In this document: positions 53,846-62,120 of the stretch, piece by piece | Numbering within the stretch: position 1 is the stretch's first letter | Layout: each line of letters starts with the position of its first letter | NCBI RefSeq assembly: GCF_001612785.1 | Contig: NZ_BDBC01000051.1 | Location: 62,001-126,000, forward strand | Direction: 5' to 3' | DNA: 64,000 nucleotides | DNA from: Nocardia beijingensis NBRC 16342 | Lineage (GTDB): Bacteria > Actinomycetota > Actinomycetes > Mycobacteriales > Mycobacteriaceae | The notes under the pieces: generated by a model | Database searches by the model: none | The model's input: the letters and a program-made list of their open reading frames with translations, nothing else | What the model was told of the DNA's origin: nothing | Translations under genes and position numbers: made by a program

Positions 53846-55864
53846 TTACCAGATCTTCACGCGCTCCGCGGGTTCCAGGTACAGCGCGTCGCCGGGTTCG
53901 ACGCCGAACGCCTCGTGGAAGCTGTCGATGTTGCGCACGACCGCGTTGCAGCGGAACTCCGGCGGCGAATGCGGGTCGGTGGCGAGGCGCCGAACGGCCT
54001 CCTCCGTGCGGGCTTTCGTGCGCCAGACCTGCGCCCACCCGTAGAACACCCGCTGCAGGCCGGTGAGCCCGTCGATCACCGGCGCGGCGGCGCCGCCCAG
54101 CGAGATCTTGTACGCCTCCAGCGCGATGGAAAGACCGCCCAGGTCGCCGATGTTCTCGCCGATGGTGAACTGGCCGTTCACCGTGTGCTCGTCCGGCAAC
54201 TCTTTCGGGGAGAGCACGTCGTACTGCTCGATCAGAGCTTTCGTCCGCTTGGCGAATTCGGCGCGGTCCTCGTCGGTCCACCAGTCCACCATGTTGCCGT
54301 CGCCGTCGTACTTCGCGCCCTGGTCGTCGAAGCCGTGCCCGATCTCGTGACCGATCACCGCCCCGATGCCGCCGTAGTTGGCGGCGTCGTCGGCGTTCAT
54401 GTCGAAGAACGGCGGCTGCAGGATGGCGGCCGGGAAGACGATCTCGTTCATGCCCGGGTTGTAGTAGGCGTTCACCGTCTGCGGGGTCATGAACCACTCG
54501 TCGCGGTCGACCGGACCGCCGAGCTTCTTCAGATCCCGATCGTGCTCGGCCGCGTAGCCCCTGCGGTAGTTGCCGACCAGATCGGCCGGGTCGATCACGA
54601 GGCCCGAGTAGTCCCGCCACTTGTCCGGGTAGCCGATCTTCGGAGTGAACTTCTCCAGCTTCGCCAGCGCCGCGATCCGGGTGCCCTCGCCCATCCACTC
54701 CAGTTCGGCGATATTGCGGCGGTAGGCCTCCCGCAGATTGGCCACCAGCTCCACCATCCGCGCCTTGGCCTCCGGCGGGAAGTGTTCGGCGACATAGAGT
54801 TTGCCGACCGCCTCGCCGAGCAGGTCTTGCACCAACGTGACACCGCGCTTCCAGCGCTCCCGGTTCTCCTGCGCGCCGGTGAGCGTGCGTCCGTAGAAGT
54901 CGAAGTTCTGCTCGACCACCGCGTCGGTCAGATACGGCGCACGCGAGCGCAGCACTCGCCAAGCCGCCCACGCCTGCCAGTCCGCGAGCGGCTCTTCGGC
55001 CCACAGCCGCGCGAACGTGCGCAGGTAGTCCGGCTGGTTGACCACCAGTTCGGCGAACAGCTCGGGCCCCGACGCGTCCACGCCTTCGGCCAGCGCTTCG
55101 GTCCACGCGACCCAGTCGAACTCGGGGTTGTCGGCGGCCAGCGCGTCGAAGGTGGTCAGGTTGTACCTGAGTTCGGCGTCCCGCCTGCGCACCACGTCCC
55201 AGTGACCGGCGGCCAGCTTCCGCTCCAGCTCGAAGACGCGTGTGCCGACGGTGCCGAGTTCGTCCGGCAGCAGGCCCGCGACCCGCGCGTCGGCGGCGGC
55301 CAGCGCGAACATGCGGTCGATGTGCGCGATGTACTTCGCCCGGATCTCGGCGAACTCGTCCTGCCGGTAGTACGACTCGTCGGGCAGGCCGATGCCGGAC
55401 TGGGTGGCATGCGCCAGATAGCGGTTGGAGTCCTTGTCGTCGGTGTCGACGTAGACGCCGACCGCGCCCCCGACGCCGGTGCGCTGCAACCGGCCGAGCA
55501 GCGCCGCGAAAGCCCTCTTGTCGCCGACCTCGGCGATCGCCGCGAGTTCGGCGGCGATCGGCGCGAGCCCGGCGGCGGCCACCGCATCGGTGTCCATGAA
55601 GCTGGAGTACAGGTCACCGATCTTGCGGGCCTCGCTGCCGGGTTCGGCGTCGGCGGCCGCGGCATTCTGAATGATTGCCTGCACATCCAGCTCCGCCTGG
55701 TCGTACAGCGCGCGGAAGGCGCCGTCCACCGCACGGTCGGCGGGGATCTGATGCTCTGCCAGCCATTTGCCGTTGACGTGCGCGAACAAGTCGTCCTGCA
55801 CCCGCACGTCCTTGTCGAGGTAGGACAGATCGATACCGGAAGGACGGGTCAGTTCGGAAGTCAC
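53846..55864 (-). CDS. zmp1: M13 zinc metallopeptidase (neprilysin/Zmp1 type)
   Basis: A 672-residue M13 peptidase matching mycobacterial Zmp1 (Rv0198c, 663 aa). The zinc motif is HEIGH with His506, Glu507 and His510 (VIGHEIGHGFD), the third ligand is in ENIGDLGG and the C-terminal ERVKIW resembles the family's conserved Trp end. Substrate-groove motifs NAYYNPGMNEIVFPAAILQPP (split at Glu) are present. There is no signal peptide, as in Zmp1, whose export route is unclear. Zmp1 in M. tuberculosis affects phagosome responses; a similar role here is inference. Confidence 0.94.
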   Translation of the reverse strand: MTSELTRPSGIDLSYLDKDVRVQDDLFAHVNGKWLAEHQIPADRAVDGAFRALYDQAELDVQAIIQNAAAADAEPGSEARKIGDLYSSFMDTDAVAAAGLAPIAAELAAIAEVGDKRAFAALLGRLQRTGVGGAVGVYVDTDDKDSNRYLAHATQSGIGLPDESYYRQDEFAEIRAKYIAHIDRMFALAAADARVAGLLPDELGTVGTRVFELERKLAAGHWDVVRRRDAELRYNLTTFDALAADNPEFDWVAWTEALAEGVDASGPELFAELVVNQPDYLRTFARLWAEEPLADWQAWAAWRVLRSRAPYLTDAVVEQNFDFYGRTLTGAQENRERWKRGVTLVQDLLGEAVGKLYVAEHFPPEAKARMVELVANLREAYRRNIAELEWMGEGTRIAALAKLEKFTPKIGYPDKWRDYSGLVIDPADLVGNYRRGYAAEHDRDLKKLGGPVDRDEWFMTPQTVNAYYNPGMNEIVFPAAILQPPFFDMNADDAANYGGIGAVIGHEIGHGFDDQGAKYDGDGNMVDWWTDEDRAEFAKRTKALIEQYDVLSPKELPDEHTVNGQFTIGENIGDLGGLSIALEAYKISLGGAAAPVIDGLTGLQRVFYGWAQVWRTKARTEEAVRRLATDPHSPPEFRCNAVVRNIDSFHEAFGVEPGDALYLEPAERVKIW

Positions 55865-56029
55865 GGTGTCCAGTATGCCGACAAGCGCGCCCGTCGGCCG
55901 TGGGCGACGACCCCCGAGCCGTCTTTCCGAGCCCGGTCGCCTTGGTCGACGCGAGAAAGGCGACGAGGACGTGCGGGGCCGCTCAGCCGCCTCGGGCCGA
56001 GAGTTGGCGGGTGCGCGTCCTGCGGGAGA

Positions 56030-56404
56030 TCAAGCGGGCAAGACGACGCGATCGAATTCGCCGTCGCGCGCCCCGAGCAGGAAGGCGTCCCATTCCTCCG
56101 CGGTATAGACGAGGGTGATTCCGCCGTGGCGCAGTGCGATGTGGCCATCGACGGCGGGGTGCGCGCTCAGTTCGCCGTTCGATCGCCCGCGGGTGCGTAC
56201 CGCGTCGAGGAACGCGGTCCATTCGGCTGCCGTGACGGTGATGACGGGCTCTTCGGCGGGGCGGTTCGCCGGGTCGCGGCGATATTTGCTGTCCCGGATG
56301 AGCACCGCGTCACCCTCGAACCGGACCTCGACGCATTGGTTGCCGTTGTTCGATCTGGTCGATGTGAACCAGCCGGTGCGTGCCGGCCGTACGGTGCTGG
56401 CCAT
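56030..56404 (-). CDS. Tandem DUF397 protein
   Basis: A 124-residue protein made of two DUF397 modules. The first is WFTSTRSNNGNQCVEVRF, then VLIRDSKY and VTAAEWTAFLDAVR. The second is shortened at the front: GHIALRHGGITLVYTAEEWDAFLLGARDGEFD broken by a turn. The genome's other DUF397 in this window (10147) has one module. It lies 10 bases after the XRE gene on the same strand and is surely its partner, as in WhiJ/AbaA-like clusters of Streptomyces. Confidence 0.88.
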   Translation of the reverse strand: MASTVRPARTGWFTSTRSNNGNQCVEVRFEGDAVLIRDSKYRRDPANRPAEEPVITVTAAEWTAFLDAVRTRGRSNGELSAHPAVDGHIALRHGGITLVYTAEEWDAFLLGARDGEFDRVVLPA

Positions 56405-56414
56405 GGGCAGGATT

Positions 56415-57266
56415 TTACACGCGCGAATAGTGTCTGATCAGGGCCAATGACTCCACTCGCGAGAGCGACTGCTCCACCGCGCGCAGGTAGGCGAAGCGCA
56501 GATCGCGGACCAGATCCGGGTCTTCCACCGCCCCGCCGAACACCGCGCTCTCCACCCAGCCGAACGTCGGCAACTGCTCGCCTGCGAAGTCGATGAGGTG
56601 GAAACTCGATCCGCCGAGCACCGCGCCCGCCGTGGCCGCGAACGGGATCACCCGCACCTCGACGGTGTCCAGTTCCTCGATCAACTCGGCCAGATAGTTC
56701 AACTGCCCGCGCAGCACGTCCGGACCTCCGGTCTGCTGCAACAGCGTGCCCTCCCCGAACACCGCGGTCAGTTCCACCGGGTCCGCGCCGCGCAGTCGCT
56801 GCTGGCGCCGCATCCGGATCGCGACCAGCTGTTCCACCTGGACCGGACGGATCATCACGTCGGCGCTGATCAGCGCGCGAGCGTAGTCCTCGGTCTGCAA
56901 CAGGCCCGGCACCACGAGGCTGTCGTAGCTGCGGATGCTCTGCGCGCCGTATTCCATGCCGTACAGCCGTTGCAGCTCGGGTCCGATCAGCGCCGACGAC
57001 TTCGCCCACCAGCCACGCTGCTTGCTGGCCTCCAGCAGGGCCAGCAGTTCCACGCGCTCCTCGGCGTCCACGTCGAGCAGTTCGAGCACCGGGCCGATGG
57101 TCTTGGTGGTGAGCACGCGCCTGCCCTTCTCCACGTGCGACCAGTTGGCCGGGGTGAAGCCAACCCGCCCGGCGAACCCCGCGGAGTCGAAACCGCGCTG
57201 TTCCCGCAGTTCACGAAGCCGGAGCACCAGCTCCCAGCGGGCAACGGTCGGCGAGACGGGTGCCAT
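56415..57266 (-). CDS. XRE-family regulator with DUF5753
   Basis: A 283-residue helix-turn-helix regulator. The XRE domain covers residues 10-65 (LRLRELREQRGFDSAGFAGRVG, then NWSHVEKGRRVLTTKTI). DUF5753 follows from about residue 100 (IRSYDSLVVPGLLQTEDYARAL split by a turn) to the end (RFAYLRAVEQSLSRVESLALI). These regulators control neighbouring DUF397 genes and development-related loci in Streptomyces. ATG at 57264-57266 gives a standard N-terminus; an ATG at 57317 would overlap the divergent promoter. Divergent from the family-U gene. Confidence 0.9.
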   Translation of the reverse strand: MAPVSPTVARWELVLRLRELREQRGFDSAGFAGRVGFTPANWSHVEKGRRVLTTKTIGPVLELLDVDAEERVELLALLEASKQRGWWAKSSALIGPELQRLYGMEYGAQSIRSYDSLVVPGLLQTEDYARALISADVMIRPVQVEQLVAIRMRRQQRLRGADPVELTAVFGEGTLLQQTGGPDVLRGQLNYLAELIEELDTVEVRVIPFAATAGAVLGGSSFHLIDFAGEQLPTFGWVESAVFGGAVEDPDLVRDLRFAYLRAVEQSLSRVESLALIRHYSRV

Positions 57267-57310
57267 GTGACGGGATGCTACGCCCACTCCGGCGCGCGGC
57301 ATGGTGACTA

Positions 57311-57339
57311 TTGTCAAGCGACTTGCCCAGGACTAGGGT
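57311..57339 (+). promoter_or_regulatory. Sigma70-type promoter of the family-U gene
   Basis: TTGTCA (57311-57316), 17-base spacer, TAGGGT (57334-57339). This places transcription start near 57346 and favours the ATG at 57401 over a frame start at 57311 that would lie inside the promoter. It sits between the XRE gene and the family-U gene, so XRE control of both is plausible. Confidence 0.55.
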
Positions 57340-57400
57340 CGAGGCAGCGATCGATTCTTCCGAGCACGCGTCCCACCACTGCGAGGCGAGGTTGTTCGTC

Positions 57401-57925
57401 ATGGGTACATCGCGCATCGAATCGGGCAGGCCTCTCGCGTCCACGGATTTTCCTTCCATCGAGGACGCGTTCGCTCGCTGCCGTCGCTATCGCGACGATC
57501 ACGGGCTGTACGCGCTCGTCGACCCGATCCTGGGTCGCATCATGCTGGAAGTCGGCTCGGTCGGAGCGGTCGTGATGCCCGCGGAGTTCGGCCGCCGGGT
57601 GCTCGAGCGGTTGGCCGCCGGACCCGAACCGCGGCCGGGCCCGATCATCGCGCATCCGCGCGCCCACCGCTGGACCTTCCTCACCGGCCCCACCGACAAC
57701 TCCTACCTCGACACCGCCCTGTTCGCGGACCTGTTCCGGATCTGCGCATCGATCGCCCTGCCGGGCAGCCACATCGTGCTGCCGTCGCCCGCCGACGAGC
57801 ACGGCGGCTACCGAACCTGGGCCGTGGCGCCCGACGGCGGCTTTCGCCGCGAATTCGCCGAGGTGATCGCCACGACCCGGGCGTGCGCCGCGGCTACCGG
57901 GGCGTCGGCGCGGGCGCCGGAGTGA
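57401..57925 (+). CDS. Unknown family U protein, copy 2 (paralogue at 10562)
   Basis: A 174-residue soluble protein homologous to copy 1. Shared positions are CRRYRDD against CQFYRRE, ALVDP, LGRIMLEVGSV, GPIIAHPR (80-87), RWTFL (90-94), LFADLFR (107-113), LPSP and TWAVAP. There is no recognisable catalytic triad or DNA-binding motif. Divergent from an XRE/DUF5753-tandem-DUF397 pair; copy 1 is next to a single DUF397. The ATG at 57401 fits the promoter at 57311-57339. Its last 32 bases overlap the stop end of the reverse-strand DUF4190-like gene. Function unknown. Confidence 0.75.
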   Translation: MGTSRIESGRPLASTDFPSIEDAFARCRRYRDDHGLYALVDPILGRIMLEVGSVGAVVMPAEFGRRVLERLAAGPEPRPGPIIAHPRAHRWTFLTGPTDNSYLDTALFADLFRICASIALPGSHIVLPSPADEHGGYRTWAVAPDGGFRREFAEVIATTRACAAATGASARAPE

Positions 57926-58397
57926 GGGTGACGCTGTATTTGTCCTGCAGCTTCTGATTCCACTCGCGCTCGCACTGCTCGATCTTGGACTGATCGTTGT
58001 TCGCCTTGTTCACGCAGTCGACGAAGTCCTTGCCACCCGAATTGACGAAGAAGCTGTAACCCACCACCGTGAGCAGCACGGCGCCGATGATGCCGAGCGC
58101 GCCGAGGACGATCCCGGTGATCGCCATGCCCATTCCGCCCGCGGTGCCCGCACGGGCTTTGAACACAGCGACGATGCCGAGGATGACCGCGAAGATGCCG
58201 CAGGCATAGCCGCCGATGACCGTCCAGAAGAACAGCAACGCCAGGATGCCGAGCACCAGCGCCGTGATCGCCAGGCCACGGCCCTTCGGCGATTCCTGCC
58301 AGTAGGCGGGCTGGCCGGGATACTGGCCGCCCGGTGGTTGTGGGTATTGCCCCGGCGGCGGGTACTGGCCGGGCGGCGGGGGCGGATATTGCGACAT
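57894..58397 (-). CDS. DUF4190-like small membrane protein
   Basis: A 167-residue protein. The N-terminal 40 residues are a Pro/Gly/Tyr/Gln-rich cytoplasmic segment (QYPPPGQYPQPPGG), followed by two membrane helices (LAITALVLGILALLFFWTVIGG and FAVILGIVAVFKA, then MAITGIVLGALGIIGAVLLTVVGYSFF) and a short extracytoplasmic domain with two cysteines. This is the DUF4190 layout common in actinobacteria, of unknown function. ATG at 58395-58397 follows GAGGAAG. Its 3' end overlaps the convergent family-U gene by 32 bases. Confidence 0.82.
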   Translation of the reverse strand: MSQYPPPPPGQYPPPGQYPQPPGGQYPGQPAYWQESPKGRGLAITALVLGILALLFFWTVIGGYACGIFAVILGIVAVFKARAGTAGGMGMAITGIVLGALGIIGAVLLTVVGYSFFVNSGGKDFVDCVNKANNDQSKIEQCEREWNQKLQDKYSVTLTPAPAPTPR

Positions 58398-58511
58398 GGA
58401 CTTCCTCTCCGTCGGTGCCTCGCGATGCTCGGTCCGGACGAGGTGGCCCGGGGGTGCGCGGCGGTCGCCTACTGATCGCACTTCCCGCGGACGGATGTTA
58501 ATGCCGACCGG

Positions 58512-59300
58512 CTACTGGGCGCCGAGCCGTGCGTGCATCTCCCAAACCAACACTTCCGAAGGCTGCCGCGCGACCACCCGTTGGCCGCCCGACCTGGTCA
58601 AACGCACCGCGTCTCCTTCATACAGCGGGCCGACGCCCTCCATGTCCACCTCCCCGCGCGCCACGAACAAATGCAGATACGGCGCATCGGGTAGGTCGAT
58701 CACTTGCTCGGCGCCCGGCTCCGCGCTCGCCATGCGCGCCACATGCAGCGCCGAATGGCTGCTGTTGATGGCGATCGCGGTGCGATCCCGGTAGCGGGGC
58801 AGACCCGACGCGACGGTGACCAGACCACCTTTCGCCAGCTCGTCGTCGATTTCGAGCTGCTGGTAGCCCGGGGTGAGGCCCGGCTCGTCCGGCACGACCC
58901 ACATCTGCACGAAATGCACCGGCTGCTCGTGTTCGGCGATGCGGCCGTCCAGACGCCACGAGTCGTTCTTCTCCGAATGCAGGATGCCGGTGCCCGCGCT
59001 CATGCGCTGGGCCAGGCCGGGATAGATGACACCGCTGTGGCCGAGCGAATCCTGATGCACCAGGCTGCCACCGAGCACCCAGGTGACGATCTCCATGTCC
59101 CGATGCGGGTGGGTGTCGAAACCCTGCCCGGGGGAGACGATGTCCTCGTTGTTGACCAGCAGCAAGCCGTGGTGGGTGTTGTCGGGGTCGTAATGTTCCC
59201 CGAAGGAGAACGAATGCTTCGAATCCAGCCAGGAGACCCGCGTCTTCATACGGTCGCCGCCACGGTGGACATCGATGTGTGGTGTCGTGAGTGTGGACAT
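58512..59300 (-). CDS. Pirin-family protein
   Basis: A 262-residue bicupin of the pirin family. The N-terminal cupin has the metal ligands in THPHRDMEIVTWVLGG and GTGILHSEKN (two His, one more His and Glu); the C-terminal domain has FVARGEVDMEG. Bacterial pirins include quercetin 2,3-dioxygenase (YhaK/YhhW) and stress-linked redox sensors; the exact role here is unknown. ATG at 59298-59300 is preceded by GAGGAGG; an in-frame ATG 27 bases upstream is not used. Confidence 0.9.
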   Translation of the reverse strand: MSTLTTPHIDVHRGGDRMKTRVSWLDSKHSFSFGEHYDPDNTHHGLLLVNNEDIVSPGQGFDTHPHRDMEIVTWVLGGSLVHQDSLGHSGVIYPGLAQRMSAGTGILHSEKNDSWRLDGRIAEHEQPVHFVQMWVVPDEPGLTPGYQQLEIDDELAKGGLVTVASGLPRYRDRTAIAINSSHSALHVARMASAEPGAEQVIDLPDAPYLHLFVARGEVDMEGVGPLYEGDAVRLTRSGGQRVVARQPSEVLVWEMHARLGAQ

Positions 59301-59535
59301 CAAGGTCCTCCTCTCGGGACCGTGCACCGATCGCCATTCAGGGTAGGAGCACTTCCACCGCGGTACTCCACATTCCTAGTAAATTGTGCCGCACTCGGCA
59401 TTTTACGCGAGCGACCGGAAGGTGAACGGGAGGCGAGCAGAACCAACCGGTACGTCGAAACGTCGGGCCACCTCGTCGGATATCGCGTCCCGGCCCCGAT
59501 TGCCAAGCGTCACAACGACAACCGGAGGTAGCGAC

Positions 59536-60000
59536 GTGCTGGACCCCGATGACCTCGCCCTGATCGAACAGCAACTCCGCAGCGAAGCACACCGCGATGG
59601 CATCGCGCATTTCGTGGTCGGTGTCGCCGTGTTCCGCGAAGGCAGGCTCCTGGTGGTCCGCCGCGTCGCCGACGACTATCACGGCGGTATGTACGAACTG
59701 CCCGGCGGCGGCGTCGAATCAGGGGAGACATTCGCCGAGTGCGTCGAACGGGAATTGCTCGAGGAAACGGGGCTGCGGATGCGCGCGGTCGTCGACTTCC
59801 TCGGCGGATTCGATTACGCCACCAGGACCAAGTCGAAAGTGCGGAAATACAGCTTCGTCGTGGCGGCGGAACCGGGCGATGTGGCCCTCGCGCCGGGCGA
59901 ACACGACGCGTTCGCCTGGATCGACGCGGACTCGCTCGACGAGCTGCCGATGGCGCCGGACATGCGCGCGACGGTGAGCACACTGTTCGACCGCGTCTGA
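59536..60000 (+). CDS. Nudix hydrolase
   Basis: A 154-residue Nudix protein. The Nudix box is at residues 58-80 (G-x5-E-x7-RELLEETGL), complete with the REUxEExGU metal-binding residues. Flanking strands match the small MutT-like fold (HFVVGVAVFREGRLLVVRR). It hydrolyses a nucleoside-diphosphate-linked compound; the substrate cannot be told. GTG at 59536 follows GGAGG at spacing 7, which decides against a long upstream extension. It runs in the direction of the MFS gene 63 bases later. Confidence 0.9.
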   Translation: MLDPDDLALIEQQLRSEAHRDGIAHFVVGVAVFREGRLLVVRRVADDYHGGMYELPGGGVESGETFAECVERELLEETGLRMRAVVDFLGGFDYATRTKSKVRKYSFVVAAEPGDVALAPGEHDAFAWIDADSLDELPMAPDMRATVSTLFDRV

Positions 60001-60063
60001 CCCGCCATCGGCGCCGACCCGCTCGTGTGCGGCCAAGTCGGAGAACGCAGTACGCTCGCCAAC

Positions 60064-61413
60064 GTGTCGACTGGTCACGCCGAAGGCCACACTCCCGCGG
60101 AGCAACGGCCGGGTGGACTGCGCGCAACACTTCGGCAGAGTTCGGGCGTGTCGCGGCTGGCCGTGGTGCGCTTCGCCGGGCAATTCGGCGATGGGATGTT
60201 CCAGGCGGCGTTGTCGGGGGCGATTCTGTTCAACCCCGAGCGACAGACCGATCCGCTGGCCATCGCGGCGGGCTTCGCGGTGCTGATGCTGCCGTATTCG
60301 CTGATCGGGCCGTACGCGGGCGCGCTGCTGGATCGCTGGGACCGGCGCGCCGTGCTGCTGGTGGCCAACGTGCTGCGCGCGCTGCTGATCGCGCTGGTCA
60401 GCGGAGGGCTGCTGGCCGGAGTCGGCGAGACGCCGCTGCTGTTGCTGGCCTTGGCGGTGGTGGGTGTCAGCAGATTCGTCCTGGCGGGTGTCTCGGCCGC
60501 GCTGCCGCGGGTGGTGACCCAGGCGTGGCTGGTGTCGATGAACTCGGTGCTCGCCACGGTCGCCTCCGCGTGCGCGGGTGCGGGCGCGGCCGTCGCGGTG
60601 GGCGTCATCGGGCTGATCGGAGCGGGAGATTTCGCCTCAGCGGTCGCGGTGGCGATCAGCGGCATCGGGTCGCTGCTCGGCGCGGCGCTGGCGGCTGGGT
60701 TCCGGCCGGGCGTGCTCGGCCCGGCCCCAGGCACGGCGAAGGGCGAGAACACCGTCCACGCGATCGCCACCGGTCTGCGTACCGGGGCCACGGCGGTGTG
60801 GGAATCGCGGGCGGTCACGACGGCGATGCTCGGTATCGGCACGCATCGGATCGTCTTCGGCATGAATACCCTGATCATGGTGCTGGTCTTGCGCCAGACC
60901 CCGGTGGACGGCTCCGGGCTCAGCGGTGGCCTGGTCGGATTCGGCGTCACGATCGCCGCCACCGCCGCGGGCATGCTGGTGGCCGCCGTCCTCGCGCCGC
61001 TGCTCATTCCCCGGCTGGGACGGGCGCGCACCGTGGTCGCCGGTCTGATCACCGCGATGCTGGTGCAATCGACGCTGGTCACGCCGATCGCGTTCGCCGA
61101 ATCGGGCGCAGCGGCGCAGCGTGCGCACGAACTCCTTCTGATCGGTGCGTTCCTGCTGGGTCTGGCCGGGCAGACGATCAAGCTCACCGGTGACGCGACC
61201 ATGCAGATCGACATCGATGACGCCCGCCGCGGCCAAGTGTTCGCGCTACAGGACACGGTGTTCAACGTCGCGTTCGTGCTGGCGATCGCGATCGCGGCCC
61301 TGATCGTCCCGGACGACGGCCGATCGGCGATCGTGGTGCTGGCCGGAGTCGCGATCTACGCCGCGGGAATCGTGGCCATCGCGGTGAACAGGCGTCGCCG
61401 CGCGGTCAGCTGA
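60064..61413 (+). CDS. MFS transporter, 12-helix, unknown substrate
   Basis: A 449-residue major facilitator with about 12 hydrophobic segments. The loop 2-3 motif is ALLDRWDRRAVLLVANVLRALL, fitting the MFS motif A variant of the enterobactin-exporter-like (MFS_3) group; a second one is LIPRLGRARTVV. A GRGQVFALQDTVFNVAF-like segment (DDARRGQVFALQD) is typical of this group. GTG at 60064 is used, though the ribosome-binding site is poor; the frame is open to 60025. Converges on the next gene with an 8-base overlap. Confidence 0.85.
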   Translation: MSTGHAEGHTPAEQRPGGLRATLRQSSGVSRLAVVRFAGQFGDGMFQAALSGAILFNPERQTDPLAIAAGFAVLMLPYSLIGPYAGALLDRWDRRAVLLVANVLRALLIALVSGGLLAGVGETPLLLLALAVVGVSRFVLAGVSAALPRVVTQAWLVSMNSVLATVASACAGAGAAVAVGVIGLIGAGDFASAVAVAISGIGSLLGAALAAGFRPGVLGPAPGTAKGENTVHAIATGLRTGATAVWESRAVTTAMLGIGTHRIVFGMNTLIMVLVLRQTPVDGSGLSGGLVGFGVTIAATAAGMLVAAVLAPLLIPRLGRARTVVAGLITAMLVQSTLVTPIAFAESGAAAQRAHELLLIGAFLLGLAGQTIKLTGDATMQIDIDDARRGQVFALQDTVFNVAFVLAIAIAALIVPDDGRSAIVVLAGVAIYAAGIVAIAVNRRRRAVS

Positions 61414-61879
61414 GCGCCGGGTCGTCGCCGCAGTCGCGCCGGTCGCGGTTCAGCCAGTGGGCGAGGTGCTCGGGCAACGCACCCGCCTCCGAGAGATCGG
61501 ACTTCGGCGGCGAACCCGATGATCGTGCCTCGCCGAGGAGCCGATCCGGTCCATCCGCGTCCGTGCGCACGATCCAGTCCAGCGGCTCGCTCGCCATGTC
61601 ACCGGGCAGACCGGTGATCTGATGGTTCCACGTGCCGAGGCCGGTGGGATCGGTGAAGAAATGGTCGAGCACGCCGTCGTCGTCGAGATCCAGCGCGGCG
61701 ATGTCGGCGCGGCCGGAACCGGCCGCGTCCCACAGCGCGTCGTCGGCGAGGCCGTCACCGTCGAAATCCAGGCCTACCGCGTCGGCCGTGCCCGCGTCGC
61801 CGAGGGTGCGGTCGGCTTCGCTGGTCCAGACGTGCACGGGTCCGTCACCGGTACCGAACACGTACTCGATCTCGTTCAT
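61406..61879 (-). CDS. Small conserved protein with Ca-loop-like Asp repeats
   Basis: A 157-residue acidic protein starting MNEIEYVFGTGDGPVHVW. Residues about 30-75 hold three runs of the type D-x-D-x-D-G (DFDGDGLADDALWD, and DLDDDGVLDHFF), the pattern of Ca-binding EF-hand/dockerin or VCBS-like loops, followed by GLGTWNHQI. No signal peptide or membrane segment is seen, so calcium binding inside the cell would be unusual. I know it only as a conserved Corynebacteriales hypothetical protein. ATG at 61877-61879 follows AAGGA. Confidence 0.75.
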   Translation of the reverse strand: MNEIEYVFGTGDGPVHVWTSEADRTLGDAGTADAVGLDFDGDGLADDALWDAAGSGRADIAALDLDDDGVLDHFFTDPTGLGTWNHQITGLPGDMASEPLDWIVRTDADGPDRLLGEARSSGSPPKSDLSEAGALPEHLAHWLNRDRRDCGDDPALS

Positions 61880-62008
61880 ATGTCCTTGGACGCACGCCGC
61901 GCCGCGCCGGTTCCATCGCGGGGAGCTTTTGATTCGCCGTCCCCCGTTCGCGGTGGTTGTTCCGGTAAGTTGGCTCGGCAGCAGCCGACCGACAGGAGTC
62001 AACACGAC

Positions 62009-62098
62009 ATGGGTTCTCCGGTGCACCACCTCGATGCGGTACGAGAACTGCTGAGCCCCGCCGAATCTCGGTCCGCCACCGGGCATCCGATCGCCTGA
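62009..62098 (+). CDS. Possible short ORF, 29 aa, ahead of the DUF4185 gene
   Basis: ATG at 62009 with AGGAG at 61994-61998 (spacing 10) opens 29 codons starting MGSPVHHLDAVRELLSPAES. It ends 22 bases before the ATG of the DUF4185 gene. The product has a helical, protein-like middle (HHLDAVRELLSPAE) but no known family. It may be a small protein or a leader ORF; it may also be chance. Confidence 0.35.
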   Translation: MGSPVHHLDAVRELLSPAESRSATGHPIA

Positions 62099-62120
62099 CG
62101 AGCGCGGCAGGGCCGACCTG

